Part shown: positions 62,701 to 64,000 of the stretch, piece by piece
Layout: each line of letters starts with the position of its first letter
How positions within the stretch are numbered: the first letter of the stretch is position 1
Assembly: GCA_013397435.1 (NCBI GenBank)
Contig: VZRG01000201.1
Location: 402,540-466,539, forward strand
Direction of reading: 5' to 3'
Length of the DNA: 64,000 nt
From: Erythrocercus mccallii
Lineage: Eukaryota; Chordata; Aves; Passeriformes; Dicruridae
The notes under the pieces: model-generated
What the model was told of the DNA's origin: nothing
Databases searched by the model: none
Seen by the model: the letters and a program-made list of their open reading frames with translations, nothing else
Program-made: the position numbers and the translations under genes

Positions 62701-63042
62701 CCGCTCCAACCTATGTTCCCAGGGAAAAAAGGCTGTTTTTATGAAAACGTTTTGTTGCGGAGTTCATTCTCAGCCCTTAGGAAACTTACTCTAAACACTG
62801 ATTAAAAACATTAGATGCACAAATTGAAAAATTGCACCTTCCCATTCAATCTTGAATCCATCACCAAAACATTACATCTACTTTTACGTCAGTCCTTTTA
62901 GAAGGGCAGAAAGGGAGCAAACATATTGTTTTCTCTCAGCTTTTGGAAACTGAAAGCAGAGCATTTTTGTCTTTAAACTGCAAACCTTCTTCCACAGATG
63001 CAGTCACAGCCCCTGTTTCATCAGTCCTTTGATGAACCAGCT
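53415..63042 (-). CDS. OC90: OC90 (otoconin-90), 3' part of gene, partial at 5' end
   Basis: Otoconin-90 is the main protein of mammalian otoconia. It is a secreted inner-ear matrix protein with two phospholipase-A2-like domains that help seed calcium carbonate crystals. Six well-supported minus-strand exons (57513-57662 with a GC donor) and one tentative exon splice in a consistent phase-1 chain: linker, then the second PLA2-like domain, then an acidic/basic tail. The domain shows YGCYCGQEGRGDP (calcium-loop type), then LDRCCFSHHCC, in which the enzyme's His-Asp pair reads His-His, then CEKLLCACDKAAAEC. The signal peptide and first domain lie beyond the right edge. Its position tail-to-tail with EFR3A agrees with human 8q24. 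Confidence 0.88.
54204..54310 (-). CDS. OC90: OC90 exon with PLA2-like active-site helix (CCFSHHCC)
   Basis: 107 nt between TTTATTTTAG and AAAAT|GTAAGC. It encodes RCCFSHHCCMEQVKKLGCHA and then VVCFDHTPKC. Both ends join in phase with the neighbouring exons, the last base making Cys with the terminal exon. In enzymes this segment reads CCxxHDxC; here the Asp is replaced by His, consistent with a non-catalytic PLA2-like domain. It is too short to be seen as a simple open frame. Confidence 0.9.
55314..55488 (-). CDS. OC90: OC90 exon with PLA2-like calcium-loop motif
   Basis: 175 nt between TTTGCTTTGTAG and GGACAG|GTGTGG. It encodes ELPQLGEMLFCLTERCPEE and then FESYGCYCGQEGRGDPTDAL and D. YGCYCG followed by a Gly/Asp/Pro-rich loop is the hallmark of the secreted PLA2 fold. 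One Gly of the loop is replaced by Glu. Confidence 0.92.
55489..57064 (-). other. OC90: OC90 intron, no recognised element
   Basis: About 1.6 kb. Open frames on either strand (55728-56665) have no homology or splice logic. No repeat was recognised. Confidence 0.65.
57065..57154 (-). CDS. OC90: OC90 linker exon
   Basis: 90 nt between TCTTCTCCAG and AAAG|GTAAAT, phase 1 at both ends. It encodes TSPARGGLSTASFGIALDQG and then LSERGPAVK. The sequence is Ser/Thr/Gly-rich and poorly conserved, as expected for the linker before the second PLA2-like domain. Support comes from splice sites, phase and open frame rather than from a known motif. Confidence 0.75.
57513..57662 (-). CDS. OC90: OC90 linker exon ending in a GC splice donor
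   Basis: 150 nt after TTATTCAG. It encodes EDGFMEVLVPVEEITTSPAS, then FPGDSNSVQVKIVPTNKSP and TAARTKGK. The only donor that keeps phase with the next exon is AAAG|GCAAGT, a GC-AG intron with an otherwise ideal U1-binding sequence. The NKS sequon and Ser/Thr-rich composition fit a secreted, glycosylated linker. Confidence 0.8.
57663..59893 (-). other. OC90: OC90 intron, no recognised element
   Basis: About 2.2 kb of AT-rich sequence with nothing recognisable. Confidence 0.65.
59894..59944 (-). CDS. OC90: OC90 linker small exon
   Basis: 51 nt between TTTTCAACAG and AGAG|GTAAGA. It encodes ISFEPRDIVLATSKAR in phase 1, matching the following exon. It was found only from splice signals and phase, so it is less certain than the domain exons. 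Confidence 0.7.
59945..61287 (-). other. OC90: OC90 intron with A-rich low complexity
   Basis: No exon or repeat family was recognised. A/C-rich low-complexity sequence occurs at about 61048-61105. Confidence 0.6.
61288..61384 (+). mobile_element. CR1 LINE 3'-terminal fragment (about 100 bp)
   Basis: Sense CR1 tail with 'agctggtctagtggaaagtg', 'tccctgcctgtagcaggggg', 'gttggaatgagatggtcttt' and 'accactctgtgattt'. It is strongly 5'-truncated and faces the antisense copy at 61455. Confidence 0.92.
61455..62160 (-). mobile_element. CR1 LINE fragment with ORF2 C-terminus (antisense)
   Basis: Antisense CR1. The minus-strand frame near 61775-61984 reads HFKKDIEVLECVQRRAASL, then EEWLRQVGLFSLEKRRLRG, the characteristic CR1 reverse-transcriptase C-terminus. 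The 3' region (61480-61700) carries 'gtgactccaccacctccctg', 'ggcagcctgttccaatgtct' and 'taatatctaatctgaatctc'. The 5' end fades out near 62160, and the copy is truncated and non-functional. Confidence 0.95.
62161..62985 (-). other. OC90: OC90 intron region, unrecognised content
   Basis: Mixed-composition sequence. Overlapping plus-strand frames at 62141-62538 have no recognisable protein. This may include further decayed repeat sequence next to the CR1 copy. Confidence 0.5.
62986..63042 (-). CDS. OC90: Tentative OC90 linker exon
   Basis: 57 nt between GTTGTTGTTGCAG and GAAG|GTTTGC, also phase 1 at both ends. It encodes LVHQRTDETGAVTASVEE and reads smoothly into ISFEPRDIV. The donor is weak (GTTTGC) and no domain supports it, so it may be spurious. 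Confidence 0.4.
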
Positions 63043-64000
63043 CTGCAACAACAACAAAAAAAATTACTCCAGAAACTCATGGCTTAGGGTGCTCCTTAGA
63101 CTGTAGCATGACATAATATGATCAGAGTCATCAGAACATAACTTATTTCTAAAGATTATAATTACAGTAGCAGTATTAAAATACTGCTTTTGTATTTATA
63201 CCTTGCTGATACTAAATTCTACTGAAATATAATCAGGCACCTAAAATTAGCAGAGGCATCCAGTGAACTAAATTGAATGTCTTTATCATCAGTGATAAAA
63301 TCTGCATGATTTTCCTGTTAGCACCAAACAATTTCCCCTTTATTTTTAGTGTGTTGGATCTACCATACTGTATATTAGGGCCAACTTATCACAGTGAAAG
63401 ATTACTGTCTTAAAAAAAAGACAACTACCCTAGCTTTGATGCAAACCTTCCTGGGACATTTTCTTTTCCCTTGGTGCATTCAGGAGGGTATGCACACATC
63501 CAGGGTGTGATACAGGTGTGTGTGTGTGTGTGTCTTCCTTAGCACTGGAGGCTGTGACTGTGAGTCAAAGTATCAGAAAAGCTAACGCTGCTTTGTCACA
63601 TCTCCCTCAGCCTGGGAGCCCTGAGTTCCTGCCCCTGCCATGCTCTGATTGCAATCCACATGAATGAAGTTTTTAATCCAGGCCTGCTCCCACGGGGCAG
63701 GCATTTGGTCTTGCAAGGCTGTAATTTCAGCCACGGAGCACAGATCAGTGTGTGACCATGGGGATGTTTATCCCCTTCATCCTTAGCGGGGATTTTTTCC
63801 TTCCAGAATAGAAACGAAGTAACTACACAGAGAAAGCCTGGTTTTGCTTTTCCAGTCAGTTTTTGAGTGATTTAAGGGAAGATTTGTGTTAGCAATATTT
63901 TCAGCGTTTCCTAATGACCTCATCACAAGTATCACTCATTGATTCCAGGTGGAAGAAGCTTCCTGAAGAAAAGAAAATTCTTCACAACTGGAATTTCCCT
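63043..64000 (-). other. OC90: Probable OC90 intron at right edge
   Basis: No exon was recognised. A short (GT)n microsatellite lies at 63516-63533. The OC90 signal peptide and first PLA2-like domain are not seen here and must lie further right. Confidence 0.5.
63516..63533. repeat. (GT)n microsatellite
   Basis: About nine GT units. Confidence 0.85.

Noticed and set aside
1..64000. Search for tRNA, rRNA, CRISPR, intact viral genes or a novel multi-gene system
   Set aside because: None recognised. The window is explained by two vertebrate genes, introns and retroelement fragments.

Overview
The window is a vertebrate nuclear segment, almost certainly from a bird. Evidence: short GT-AG exons of two vertebrate genes separated by long AT-rich introns, many chicken-repeat-1 (CR1) LINE fragments ending in the avian CR1 tail, and solo LTRs of a type common in neoavian and songbird genomes. 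The species cannot be named from sequence alone. There is no bacterial, phage, CRISPR or operon content, and I see no tRNA or rRNA gene.

Layout. (1) 1-47124, plus strand: the 3' five-sixths of EFR3A, the plasma-membrane anchor of the PI4KA complex. Nineteen coding exons lie between 7152 and 47124. All their splice phases join, giving about 697 codons that end in the conserved C-terminal tail and a TAA stop. The N-terminal ~120 residues are upstream of the window; bases 1-7151 are intron. (2) 47125 to about 50035: an AT-rich likely 3' UTR with clustered AATAAA signals near 49974-50023. (3) About 50205-52940: intergenic DNA with CR1 pieces, one carrying a decayed ORF1 esterase-like reading frame. 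(4) 53415-59944 (possibly to 63042), minus strand: the 3' part of OC90 (otoconin-90), found as small phase-1 exons. They encode a linker, the C-terminal phospholipase-A2-like domain and an acidic then basic tail. The 5' exons lie beyond the right edge. The tail-to-tail EFR3A/OC90 order matches human chromosome 8q24.

The two genes do not form a pathway: EFR3A is a general signalling scaffold and OC90 is an inner-ear otoconial matrix protein. The accessory content is retroelement debris. It includes two LTRs beginning TGTGGTTTAA (26601 and 45959), a longer LTR-like block with a CpG-rich core in an EFR3A intron (about 35100-36795), and CR1 fragments of several ages.

I did not find a new biological system. 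The most checkable oddities are a GC-AG intron in OC90, a weak GTTTGT donor and a tandem NAGNAG acceptor in EFR3A, a perfect 16-bp intronic hairpin, a CpG-rich LTR-like block with promoter-like parts, and a furin-like site in the OC90 tail. Exon edges were derived by hand from splice consensus, phase and protein similarity. Repeat edges are approximate.
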